Source: Lumbricus rubellus
Lineage: Eukaryota; Annelida; Clitellata; Crassiclitellata; Lumbricidae
DNA length: 64,000 nucleotides
NCBI GenBank assembly: GCA_945859605.1
Contig: OX243822.1
Span: 22,211,644 to 22,275,643, forward strand
Direction: 5' to 3'
A program made the translations under genes and the position numbers. Below, one piece after another: positions 11,851 through 21,559 of this stretch. How positions within the stretch are numbered: the first letter of the stretch is position 1; each line of letters starts with the position of its first letter. Below the pieces are notes generated by a model. That model was not told the DNA's origin, did not search any database, and saw only the letters and a list, made by a program, of their open reading frames with translations.

Positions 11851-11851
<1 letters not shown>

Positions 11852-13312
11852 CAAATAAGTTACACATAATATATTTCACCTCTGTGTTTGTCTGACGAGT
11901 TTGTCTTTGCCAGGCAGTGTAAATAAATACATTTTTACTGTAGTAATTACAACGGCAATTACAATATTAGAGTTACAGTAAAGACTGCAAAATTTTGAAA
12001 TGTAATGATTCGCATTTGTGGAATAAGAACGGCGTTCCTGAAATGTTTTTTTTACCGTTGATAGATTTTTTACCGTTGTTAGATTACCGTTCACATACCT
12101 TTCCATAGAAGTCCGTTGAGGAAAGGGCCATAGCAACACAACCCCATAGGGTTCCGTAATGGGGCGGATTGGGGAAAGTAAAATGGAAATTGCGAAGGGG
12201 CGGTAGAGCTGGAGGGAGGAGGGTTGGGTGACGACCGCCCACAGTGACAGGACCCATACAGCCCTGCGGTCAGGTTCAAAAACCGCCCCCCCCAAATGGA
12301 CTCTTTTAAAAGTAATGACTAATCGGGTGCAATTTGGAAGAGTAAGAGGAATTTTGCCCAACCCGCTGGTTCAAATTATTTCCCATTGAAGATGCTTCTC
12401 CACAGACGATTCACTTCTGCCCCTATACAGGTCACCCCAACTGTCCTTGTCGGTTGGGGTTGGGTACTGTGGTTAGGTTGGGGTTGGGGGTCTCCCTCTA
12501 CGGAGAAAATATTCTCCTCTTTTATACTAATAAAGTTCCATACGTTCCATAATTATTTATGAGACCCGCATGGATTTACATCGCCATCTAAACTGCGCTT
12601 GCATGCAGCGATAGTCTGATCCTGGGTTAAATCCGGTTAGATTTTTGTGTTCATTAGACTATGTAAAGACATGTACTTACAGGCTAGTAATGACGACCAA
12701 GTGAGATTCAAAAGTCAGAAGTATATCGAGTGAGGGTAGCACCATGCTTACAGGGAGAACAGGGAATTTTGTTGGCATCCTCATAACACAACCACGGTGA
12801 CTCTATTAGGTCTAGAGGCGGTTCGGGCAGCCCCACACGAACCCTTCTGGATAAGCTCTGAGCCTGTACTGGACGCTCGGGATATGCGTGCCCCTAGTTT
12901 GACATGCGCACCACATGTGTACGCGTGTTCGTTGTGTGCTGTGTTAATGGAAGGATCTTGATTTGAGATGATTTGTTAGGATATGAAAGACGACATGAAA
13001 GCTGGTCACCATAGCTACCGATTCGACAACTGCACGATTCGTATCAAGAATAACAACTCTCGATAAGCGTCCAGGGTTAACCGTTGCTATGAGACCAACC
13101 GTTTGAACGGGTGTTGATTATCTGTACTTGCGCTAATCATCCTATTTATGCCTTAGCTGTGAACATGACACAACCATTTCACTCTCGTTGGTTTGTTAAC
13201 TGTTGACCATTTAACGACAAGCGTTTGTTAAAAGCGGTTTCTCAATGCAGCCCACAATCGTTTCTATGGTTACGATGTCCGTTTATTACAGACATAAACA
13301 TAGATATATTAT
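11851..13312. other. no gene seen
   Basis: The stretch is unremarkable apart from a G-rich patch at about 12,448-12,491 (GGTTGGGGTTGGG and GGTTAGGTTGGGG), which is telomere-like in composition. An open frame of about 160 codons on the minus strand (11,876-12,361) resembles nothing I know. Confidence 0.4.
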
Positions 13313-13725
13313 CCTCCTCAGTGTCTTGTCCAACTGGTTGGACATTGGGTACTAGGGCTATAACTCACAAGCTATTTCATCCAATATTTCAGAACCAACT
13401 TCCAACGAGTTGGACATAATGTGCCTACATCTGGCGAATGAAAAAGTTAAAACTTTTCAGTGTTGATTCAAAACAAAATGGCGACGGTTTTAGTCAAAAC
13501 TTCTACGGAAAGGGGCAACAGGTAAAAAAACCATATTTCCTCAGGGGTTACATATATTATTAAAAGCAATCAGCAGTTTTATTACCTAGACATTACTCGT
13601 TCTTTTAGTGCAAATTGTAGGCTTTTAACACAATAGGTGTGGGAGATAGGGTTGTCGCAATGCCGTGTCAAATGTCCAACTCGTTGGACATTTGTCCAAC
13701 GAGTTGGACAAATCCACTGAGGAGG
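13313..13725. mobile_element. 413-bp MITE with CCTCCTCAGTG inverted ends
   Basis: The ends are CCTCCTCAGTG (13,313) and CACTGAGGAGG (to 13,725), flanked on both sides by TTAT. Four palindromic sites of the form TGTCCAAC-N-GTTGGACA lie near the ends (two on each side). No coding sequence. The superfamily is not clear. Confidence 0.7.
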
Positions 13726-14102
13726 TTATATGCAGCAAAGATATTTGCTCCAGAAGCATTATGACGTCATCCCATGACGATTCGATTAACCGTCTCTGTC
13801 GACGATGTTGGACTGACTACAATCTAATCACATAGCATGCAGTTCATGATTTGTAACGCAGCAATCTGTGTTTCATAATTATTTGCCCGATGATGTTGGT
13901 CAGCATATCGCGACCTTAGAACTATATAGTACCAAGTCCACTTTTTTGAAAAATGAACCTAACGCTATATTCGTTTACGTGATGACATGGGCTATGTCCT
14001 CAGCCGTCTAGCTTAACGGGAAACGCTTTCTAAAGCTCTATATGCCAGTGCAGAATAGTTCCATGTCCATAAATTTTGAAGGTCTTTAAAAGCTGTAAAG
14101 GC

Positions 14103-14300
14103 ACATGTCCACATCCAATAGAATGTGTAATTTCGTATCACGTGCCTTTTAGATAGAACCGCCAACGAGGTATGTGCAAAACTGTTACACAGCGTTATGT
14201 CCATAGCCAATAGAATGTTCAATTTAGTATCACGTGCCTTTTAGATAGAACCGCAAACTAGGTATGTGCAAAATTGTTATACAGCGTTATGTCCATAGCC
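14103..14300. repeat. 93-bp tandem repeat with CCAAT boxes
   Basis: Two full units and part of a third start at ATGTCCA. Each carries a CCAATAG motif and the two full units also carry TATCACGTGCC. They sit just upstream of the cargo-gene start and may serve as both promoter and subterminal sites. Confidence 0.75.
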
Positions 14301-14369
14301 AATAGCAGTGACAGATTAGAACACGTGACTCGGATATAAACCCATATAGCACTGAAGTTGTCTGTTAAA
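14299..14369 (+). promoter_or_regulatory. core promoter of the cargo gene
   Basis: A CCAAT box (about 14,299), a CACGTG E box (14,322-14,327) and TATAAA (14,335-14,340) lie in order immediately before the ATG at 14,370. The TATA-to-ATG distance is about 30 bp, so any 5' UTR would be very short. Confidence 0.45.
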
Positions 14370-15126
14370 ATGGCGACGCTCCGCCGCAGCAATAGGAGAG
14401 TTGTAAAAAAGCGAAATCTGGACGATGTCTTCCTTTGGCATAACGAATCCAACGTTAAAAGGTAAGTTTTAAGATTTTTATAACATAAGGGAATATCAAT
14501 CTGTGAAGTAGTTCGATCTAAAACGCAATTTGACAATACGACCTCGCTCATTATTGCCGCGTAACAGAGTTGCTCGTGGACATATTACTATATAGTTTTA
14601 ACACTTCAATTGTGTTTACCTGCATATTAAAACAATAATTATTTAAAAAAGTGGACTTAGTACTATATAGTTCTAAGGTCGCTATATATTAATTAGTCTA
14701 GTTAATTATTGAACGTCCTATTAGCGTCATTAGCATGCACTAGGCTTGGACCTTTTTTTAATCAGTATGGTGGAAATAACTGATCTTGCTCTCTTGTGCA
14801 AAACAAAATAAAGTCATGTCATACTAGTATGATCTATTTACAGGGACCAATTTTATCGCCTTTTCTGTAGGCTTTATCCTAGTCTTCATTTAGCCTCTGA
14901 TTTTTATAATTAAATGATAATTCACTGATTTGGAATTCACATGGTTACATGAGAATGAATTGAAACCGTGTACACCAGATCTTCATGTCAATTTGCATGG
15001 CATTGCATTGCTGTTTTTCTCTGTAACTCAGTGTTATTATTTTGTACTGATGCTGAACTATTTCTTTCAATTCTTACTTTAACCTATCAGGTCAAGAAGA
15101 GATAAGCAGCGTGAGGCAGACAAAGG

Positions 15127-15361
15127 AGTGTCAGAAGAGATTGATACAATGACAGAATTACATTCACAGGCAGACAAAGTAGTGTCAGAAGAGATTGATA
15201 CAATGACAGAATTACATTCACAGGCAGACAAAGGAGTGTCAGAAGAGATTGATACAATGACAGAATTACATTCACAGGCAGACAAAGGAGTGTCAGAAGA
15301 GATTGATACAATGACAGAATTACATTCACAGGCAGACAAAGTAGTGTCAGAAGAGATTGAT
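15127..15361 (+). repeat. 54-bp coding tandem repeat, block 1
   Basis: About 4.3 units of 54 bp encode SEEIDTMTELHSQADKGV. The block is nearly homogeneous. It is cut by the transposon at GAGATTGAT and continues at 17,093. Confidence 0.95.
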
Positions 15362-17092
15362 CAGTGTTTAATCTAGACGTCTCTGGGGGGGGGGGAAAGT
15401 TCCCCCCCCCAGGATTGACATTTCCCCCCCCCAGAAAAATTTGACAAAATGATATTGGTTTTTAGTTACTATTTTCATCGTTGTTTTATATGAAGTGTTA
15501 TAATATACCGTGATGTTATTTACTATTATATGATTATTATTTATTATTTACTATTATTATATATGATACTATCATGTTGCAATTAGTATAACTTTCTGTA
15601 TATATTTGTTTAAACACTTTTTTTGCACAACTAAAAACAGATATGACATCCCCTCCAGAAAATTTGACAAAATGCTTATAGTTTTAGTGGCTGTTTACAT
15701 CATCGTATTACGTGAATTGTTATAATATACTGTAATATTATTTATTATTAGGCCTATATGGTCAATGGTTATAGTGTTATTATTTACTAATATGATATAT
15801 GACACAATCCTGCTAAATGAGAATAACTTACTGCTAATATTTGTACAAATACTACTTTTGTACAACTGAATGGCTTCTCACCAGTGGTATCCTTCAAATT
15901 TTAAACTCTAGGCCTAAAATTTCAAAATGTTTGGTCCTATTATTTGAACACAAATATAGTAAAACCTAAAAACAACATCATTACTACACATGGTTTCTTG
16001 AATTTGACACCGATAGTTTATTAGTTCTTGGTTGGTTTGTGTACCATTAAATATGATTTCAGAAAGTATGTCCTGGTCAGCAATTCAGGACCATCTTGGA
16101 AAACAGGGTTAAACTGTTATAGTGCTGAAAAGTCAGCTTATATAGGCTACTATTATATTCATGTCTGCATTTATTCATTAGAATAACTCAGCAACAGGAG
16201 AACTGAGCAGCTGAACTGATACATAAAGATATTTTTATTGTAATTATAATCATATATATTATTATATTAGATCCTAAAACACTTTTTTTATCAGTACTGA
16301 ATAGTCTAATGGAGTTAATTTGCTAAAATAGCACCTTAAAAGAGGAGGCCTACCATTATAGTGTGAAAATAACCCCCCAAAATATTTGTTAAGTGTTGCT
16401 TATATTTATTGAAGTCCACTCTTATAAGCACTGAAAAGTGTACAGGCAGTTTGTTAAGATGGCACCTTAAAATGCTGCCATTGCAATGTGGAAATTCAAA
16501 AAGTTTCTAATTGGGCTCTGAAAAATTACAGGTATTTTGTTAAGATGGTACCTTAAAATTCTACCATTGCAATGTAGAAATTCAAAAAGTTTCTAATGGG
16601 GTTCTGAAAAATTACAGGTATTTTGTTAAGATGGTACCTTAAAATGCTACCATTGCAATGTAGAAATTCAAAATGTTTCTAATGGGTCTCTGAAAAAGTA
16701 CAGGTATTTTGTTAAGATGGTACCTTAAAATGCTACCATTGCAATGTGGAAATTCAAAAAGTTTCTAATGGGGCTCTGAAAAATTACAGGTGTTTTGTTA
16801 AGATGGTACCTTAAAATGCTACCATTGCAATGTAGAAATTCAAAAAGTTTCTAATGGGTCTCTGAAAAAGTACAGGTATTTTGTTAAGATGGTACCTTAA
16901 AATGCTACCATTGCAATGTGAAAATTAAAAAAGTTTCTGATGGGGAGGGGGCACTTCCCCCTCCCCATACCCCTCCCCCTGCGGGTCTCGGCGCTACGCG
17001 CCTCACGAGCGTCCTTCGCTCGATTGTCTCCCACCCCCCAGAAACCTGAATTCCCCCCCCCCCCCAGCGGGTGGGGACTAGATTAAACACTG
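15362..17092. mobile_element. 1.73-kb DNA transposon with perfect 15-bp TIR
   Basis: The ends are CAGTGTTTAATCTAG and its exact complement, flanked by a 9-bp duplication GAGATTGAT (15,353-15,361 and 17,093-17,101). Next to each end are C- or G-homopolymer runs. No transposase is visible; the interior is AT-rich with an 86-bp tandem array. CAGTG termini fit hAT, but a 9-bp duplication is one base longer than usual, so the superfamily is open (one flanking base may match by chance). Confidence 0.8.
16442..16930. repeat. 86-bp tandem repeat inside the 1.73-kb transposon
   Basis: The ACAGG-TTTTGTTAAGATGG block recurs at exactly 86-bp steps (ACAGG at 16,528, 16,614, 16,700, 16,786 and 16,872), with a weaker earlier copy near 16,440. 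Confidence 0.9.
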
Positions 17093-18122
17093 GAGATTGA
17101 TACAATGACAGATTTACATTCACAGGCAAACAAAGGAGTGTCAGAAGAGATTGATACAATAACAGAATTACATTCACAGGCAGACAAAGTAGACATGTCA
17201 GAAGAGATTGATACAATGACAGAATTACATTCACAGGCAGACAAAGGAGTGTCAGAAGAGATTGATACAATGACAGAATTACATTTACAGGCAGACAAAG
17301 GAGTGTCAGAAGAGAGTGATACAATGACAGAAATACATTCACAGGCAGACAAAGTAGTGTCAGAAAAGATTGATTCAATGACAGAATTACATTCACAGGC
17401 AGACAAAGTAGACATGTCAGAAGAGATTGATACAATGACAGAATTACATTCACAGGCAGACAAAGGAGTGTCAGAAGAGATTGATACAATGACAGAATTA
17501 CATTTACAGGCAGACAAAGGAGTGTCAGAAGAGAGTGATACAATGACAGAAATACATTCACAGGCAGACAAAGTAGTGTCAGAAGAGATTGATACAATGA
17601 TAGAAATACATTCACAGGCAGACAAAGGAGTGTCAGAAGAGATTGATGCAATGACAGAAATACATTCACAGGCAGACAAAGGAGTGTCAGAAGAGATTGA
17701 TGCAATGACAGAATTACATTCACAGGCAGACAAAGTAGACATGTCAGAAGAGATTGATACAATGACAGAATTACATTCACAGGCAGACAAAGGAGTGTCA
17801 GAAGAGATTGATACAATGACAGAATTACATTCACAGGCAGACAAAGTAGTGTCAGAAGAGATTGATACAATGACAGAATTACATTCACAGGCAGACAAAG
17901 TAGTGTCAGAAGAGATTGATACAATGATAGAAATACATTCACAGGCAGACAAAGGAGTGTCAGAAGAGATTGATGCAATGACAGAAATACATTCACAGGC
18001 AGACAAAGGAGTGTCAGAAGAGATTGATACAATGACAGAATTACATTCACAGGCAGACAAAGTAGTGTCAGAAGAGATTGATGCAATGACAGAAATACAT
18101 TCACATGTAGGCAGACAAAGGA
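17093..18122 (+). repeat. 54-bp coding tandem repeat, block 2
   Basis: About 19 units continue block 1. Variants include a 57-bp form with an added codon (KVDMSEEID) that itself recurs every few units, which indicates higher-order duplication of several units at a time. Because 54 is a multiple of 3, the antisense strand is also open in more than one frame. Confidence 0.92.
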
Positions 18123-19254
18123 GTGTCAGAAGAGATTGATACAATGCCTTTCCCATTCATTGCACAATGTAATATCACTGGAGAATTGTCATCAGAACAG
18201 GCAAGAGATTTGGAATCTATGCTGAAGTTCATGGATGATACAGACACCCTGTACTTTAAAACAATCATCAAGAGCAGACAGAAGACACAGAATTCGTCAA
18301 GTAGTACTTCGATTGCAGCAGCAGAAGAAGAGCCTAGAACACGGACAACAAGCAGACAGAAGAGACAGAATTCGTCAAGTAGTACTTCGATTGCAGCAGC
18401 AGAAGAGCCACGGAAAAGAAGTAAAGTGATGACTTTAAGAACAGTTACTTCTTCTTCAGGAAGGAGAGTAAAAAGAGAATTTCGGGGACGCAATTAATGA
18501 TCACAAATAGTCATGGAAAAAAGAAGACAGCTATGCATAATTATCATTGCCTTTTATTCCTAAGGATTAAGCACTAACTTTTCTAAGTTACATCTCACAC
18601 AGACTGACGTAAATAAACTTTGTAGGTCTCATTTCATGAGATCTCTTTTCTTTCGGCAAGCATAATGTTTTATCACGTGGGATAGCCGACATTATTTTCT
18701 TATGTTGCCTATAATTTTAATAAAGTTTTGTGAGTAGGCGAATACAACATTACTTTTTAGCATAATATTATAATTACCTACTCATTGCTGAAGCAATGTC
18801 GCAATTTCAATGCTTTTGATGCACTTCCTGCACTTACCTGGATCCCATTGCTGAAATTGCTTAATGCTTATTGACAATGCTAAAATGTAATTGTGATCAT
18901 TGCTTAGGCCTTGTCAGCATCTTAATATTACAAAGCAAGTGAGATTGAATGCACTGTTGCACTGTTGTAAAGTTTAATAAAGAATGGAAATAATTATAAG
19001 CAGCATGTGGACTTATGTCTGTATAGTTCTATGGATTATGTACAGGAAGTTAGAATAGGGTCTGGTAATTAACTTAATAATTATATTGCATCCTCCATAT
19101 TTATTGTATGTATTACCAATGAGACTTTTTGTAAAATTAGTATATTTCCGATAAACTGTAATCTTTCAATACTGAACACACAGCAATAATTGTTTTAGGA
19201 AATATTGGTCAGCTTCTCGTTGCTCTCCATTAATTCTCACTGATTGAGGGCTGA

Positions 19255-19833
19255 AGATAGAGCAGTATTATTTTGAGCAAAGTACTCGCAATCATAGTGT
19301 TAAAAATTATGTCCACGATGGCGACATTCTCAATACTATATTATACTTATGTCCAAAAATGGACAAATTACTCATAGGCCCTATTAACTTTAAATTATCT
19401 TCAAAATAACTATTATCATCGTACTTGGGAGAAACAGTGTTGTCCAAAATTGTAAATTCGTTTTCTCAGCTTAGCAAAAGGTGGACATAGAACTATGTAG
19501 TTCTAGGGGCACGAGATAGAGCAGTATAATTTTGAGCAAAGTACGCGCAATTATAGTGTTCTATGTCCATAATTGAGACAATCTCAGTGCTATGCTCTAT
19601 GTCCAAAAAATGGTCACCCGTGCCATATTTATATCTAAATTACTCGTATTAAATTTAAATTATGATCGAAATAAATATTAAGATCATACTAGGGAAAAAC
19701 AGTGTTGTCCGAAAATGTAAATTTATTCGCCATCAATGAAACAGGGAAAAACATTTTCGTCGCCAAATCTTAAAATTCGTTTTTCTCAGTTTCGCAAAAA
19801 GTGGACATGGAACTATATAGTTCTAAGGTCGCG
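19255..19833. repeat. tandemly duplicated right end of the 5.9-kb element
   Basis: Unit 1 (19,255-19,510) and unit 2 (19,514-19,833) both begin AGATAGAGCAGTAT and share ATGTCCA sites and AACAGTGTTGTCC. Each ends in a TIR-like sequence (degenerate in unit 1, intact in unit 2). Confidence 0.75.
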
Positions 19834-19873
19834 ATATATACTGCATGATCTTCTATAGATGGACTCTATCATG

Positions 19874-20019
19874 CAGTATGAGAATTGTGGAAAAATAACT
19901 GGGGGGGTTGGCCTATGATAAACTTGAAATTAGGGTATGAAAAACATACTTTAACATGGGGCTCTAAAAATGACTGGGGGGGTTGAACCCCCCCAACCCC
20001 CCCGGCAATTCTCACCCTG
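19874..20019. mobile_element. 146-bp hAT-type MITE with 8-bp duplication
   Basis: The ends are CAGTATGAGAATTG and CAATTCTCACCCTG, flanked by CTATCATG on both sides (19,866-19,873 and 20,020-20,027). A related copy lies at about 44,893-45,039. Confidence 0.85.
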
Positions 20020-20027
20020 CTATCATG

Positions 20028-21559
20028 CGTGTATTAACAAGCAAGTGAAAGTGGGTCTCTTTCGCCACAGTTGTGGGACTCAGAGGGGCTCTGAATTCGA
20101 TTCTCAAACAGACGCTGTATATTGTATAATTGCTATATATGAATGTAGCCTATGATTGATTGTATGAAGTTGTATTTATCTTATGCATTTGGTTCCTCGC
20201 CATTTCTTCTTTATTCTGTTCTTAGCAGGCGCTATATAAAAATTGTGACCTACTGGTATAGGCCTACTTTTTATGCATAAAAATCAAGTCATACAATCGC
20301 CAACAATTACACACTTGATATTTTGAAATAGAAATACTTATAAAACTGCCTGAATACAATAATTGCTTTGAATGCGAATTTCATGAACAACCGTTTTCAA
20401 AAATTGCAATAAACTAAAAATCCTACTTTACTTAATTATGCTAAACTACTAAACAAAACAAAAAACATTTAGTCAGTAGTTAAGTCAGTTTGTTCGTCAG
20501 AGAAAGATATATACACTCTTGAGCAGAGCTTTGGCAACCCTATATAGGGCCTAGCTATTATATAATAGATTAATAGCTAAATAAATCGAGGCATCTCTGC
20601 AAAATTCGTGAAGAAATTTTCAGTGTTTTTGAAAATTTCTTCTTTCAGGACACTCCTCGTTCTTCTTTGCTGATCATTTTCGAAATAAATTCTCGACTCG
20701 AAAACGCGAATTCAGGCTGAAAATTTCGAAATGTCGAAATTTTTATACTGTCGAAATTTAACGGAGTTGGCGATTCAAGACTTCTACAAACAGCGCCTGT
20801 TATCAAGATAGTATAGGCCTATATATAGGGACCTATAGGCCTATAGGGACCTATAATACTTTGGCGACTTGAATGCTTTTGTTGTGGTTGAAATTGTCGA
20901 GAAAAACAGCTGGTCTTTGGGAGGACATTTCCAGCACAGTTTTCACAAAGCGTTTCCCAAAGAGTGATACGCGGAACCCTATATAGAGTTCCGTGAGCGG
21001 AAGAAAAAAAGGTTTTAAAAGGGAAAAAATGGTTGGGTTATTTGAGGAAATTGAATGAAATTGTTCTTTGAGAGTAAGGTTACGAGGCGAAGAGTCCATC
21101 TGATCATCATGGATCAAGACGCTCTAAGAGACGTACCAAAATATGGTTTCGTTAGGTTCATTTAAAAACAAATTTTGCCATCAAAGGGTTCTGTAATATA
21201 ATTATAGCAAAAAAAGATTTGGAAGCATATGACTACAAAACCTGTGTCAACTTGTGTCTAAGAATACTGTGTACAAAATACTTTTGATAGACAGCTCTGT
21301 GTGAACTAGAATCTCCAGAACTTCTTTTCCTCAAAACATTTTCTAGTTTCTTAGCGTCTGTGAAACGGACAATATAAATTTCGTCAAACGACGACATCCT
21401 GACGTCATCTTTTGCTGCGTCATCAATGACGCCATGTAAGGCACGTCTGACGTCACCAACAATTTTACTGCGTCAGAAAGCGGAAGTCCGTTTGTCTATA
21501 GGCTGTGACGTTGATATGACAACCGTTGACGTCAGCGTGACGCTTGGTGACGCCATGCT
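20028..21559. other. 3' flank and probable 3' UTR of the MAP7-family gene
   Basis: No separate gene is supported. Near 20,190-20,245 is a LINE-tail-like GCGCTATATAAAAATTG. The portion next to 21,560 is expected to be minus-strand 3' UTR. Confidence 0.4.

Larger units (their letters stand above)
14370..18497 (+). pseudogene. two-exon repeat-protein gene of unknown family, disrupted
   Basis: Exon 1 (14,370-14,461) starts at AAAATGG and encodes a basic N-terminus beginning MATLRRSNRRVVKKRNLDD. It ends at a perfect AG|GTAAGT donor. Exon 2 opens at 15,091 after CCTATCAG, and the phase 2 junction keeps the frame. Next come tandem copies of an 18-residue unit, SEEIDTMTELHSQADKGV: four before the transposon at 15,362-17,092 and about 19 after it. 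A basic, Ser-rich tail (18,123-18,497) holds a 25-residue internal duplication and PRKRSK/GRRVKR nuclear-type signals. Two lesions are visible: the transposon introduces a stop, and four extra bases (TGTA, near 18,107) put the tail out of frame with the repeats. AATAAA follows at 18,612. I do not recognise the family. Acidic repeats between basic ends suggest a nuclear or nucleic-acid-associated protein; this is inference. Confidence 0.6.
13905..19837 (+). mobile_element. 5.9-kb inverted-repeat-bounded element with a cargo gene
   Basis: The left end (13,905-13,945) reads ATATCGCGACCTTAGAAC then TATATAG and GTCCACTTTTT. The right end (19,797-19,837) is its inverted complement with two mismatches over about 41 bp. 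A third, right-oriented copy of the end lies at 14,645-14,682 and a degenerate fourth at 19,474-19,508. ATAT flanks both outer ends and may be the target duplication. The subterminal 400-600 bp on each side carry repeated (T/C)ATGTCCA or its complement. The enclosed two-exon gene (14,370-18,497) is the only gene seen; there is no recognisable transposase. An alternative reading is a small element at 13,909-14,682 plus an unrelated right end. Confidence 0.55.

Noticed and set aside
12448..12491. Internal telomere repeat
   Set aside because: The G-rich units are irregular and too few to call.
16905..18156. Long antisense open frames of 350-400 codons
   Set aside because: They run antisense through the 54-bp array; a repeat length divisible by three keeps several frames open. 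They have no start context or splice logic.
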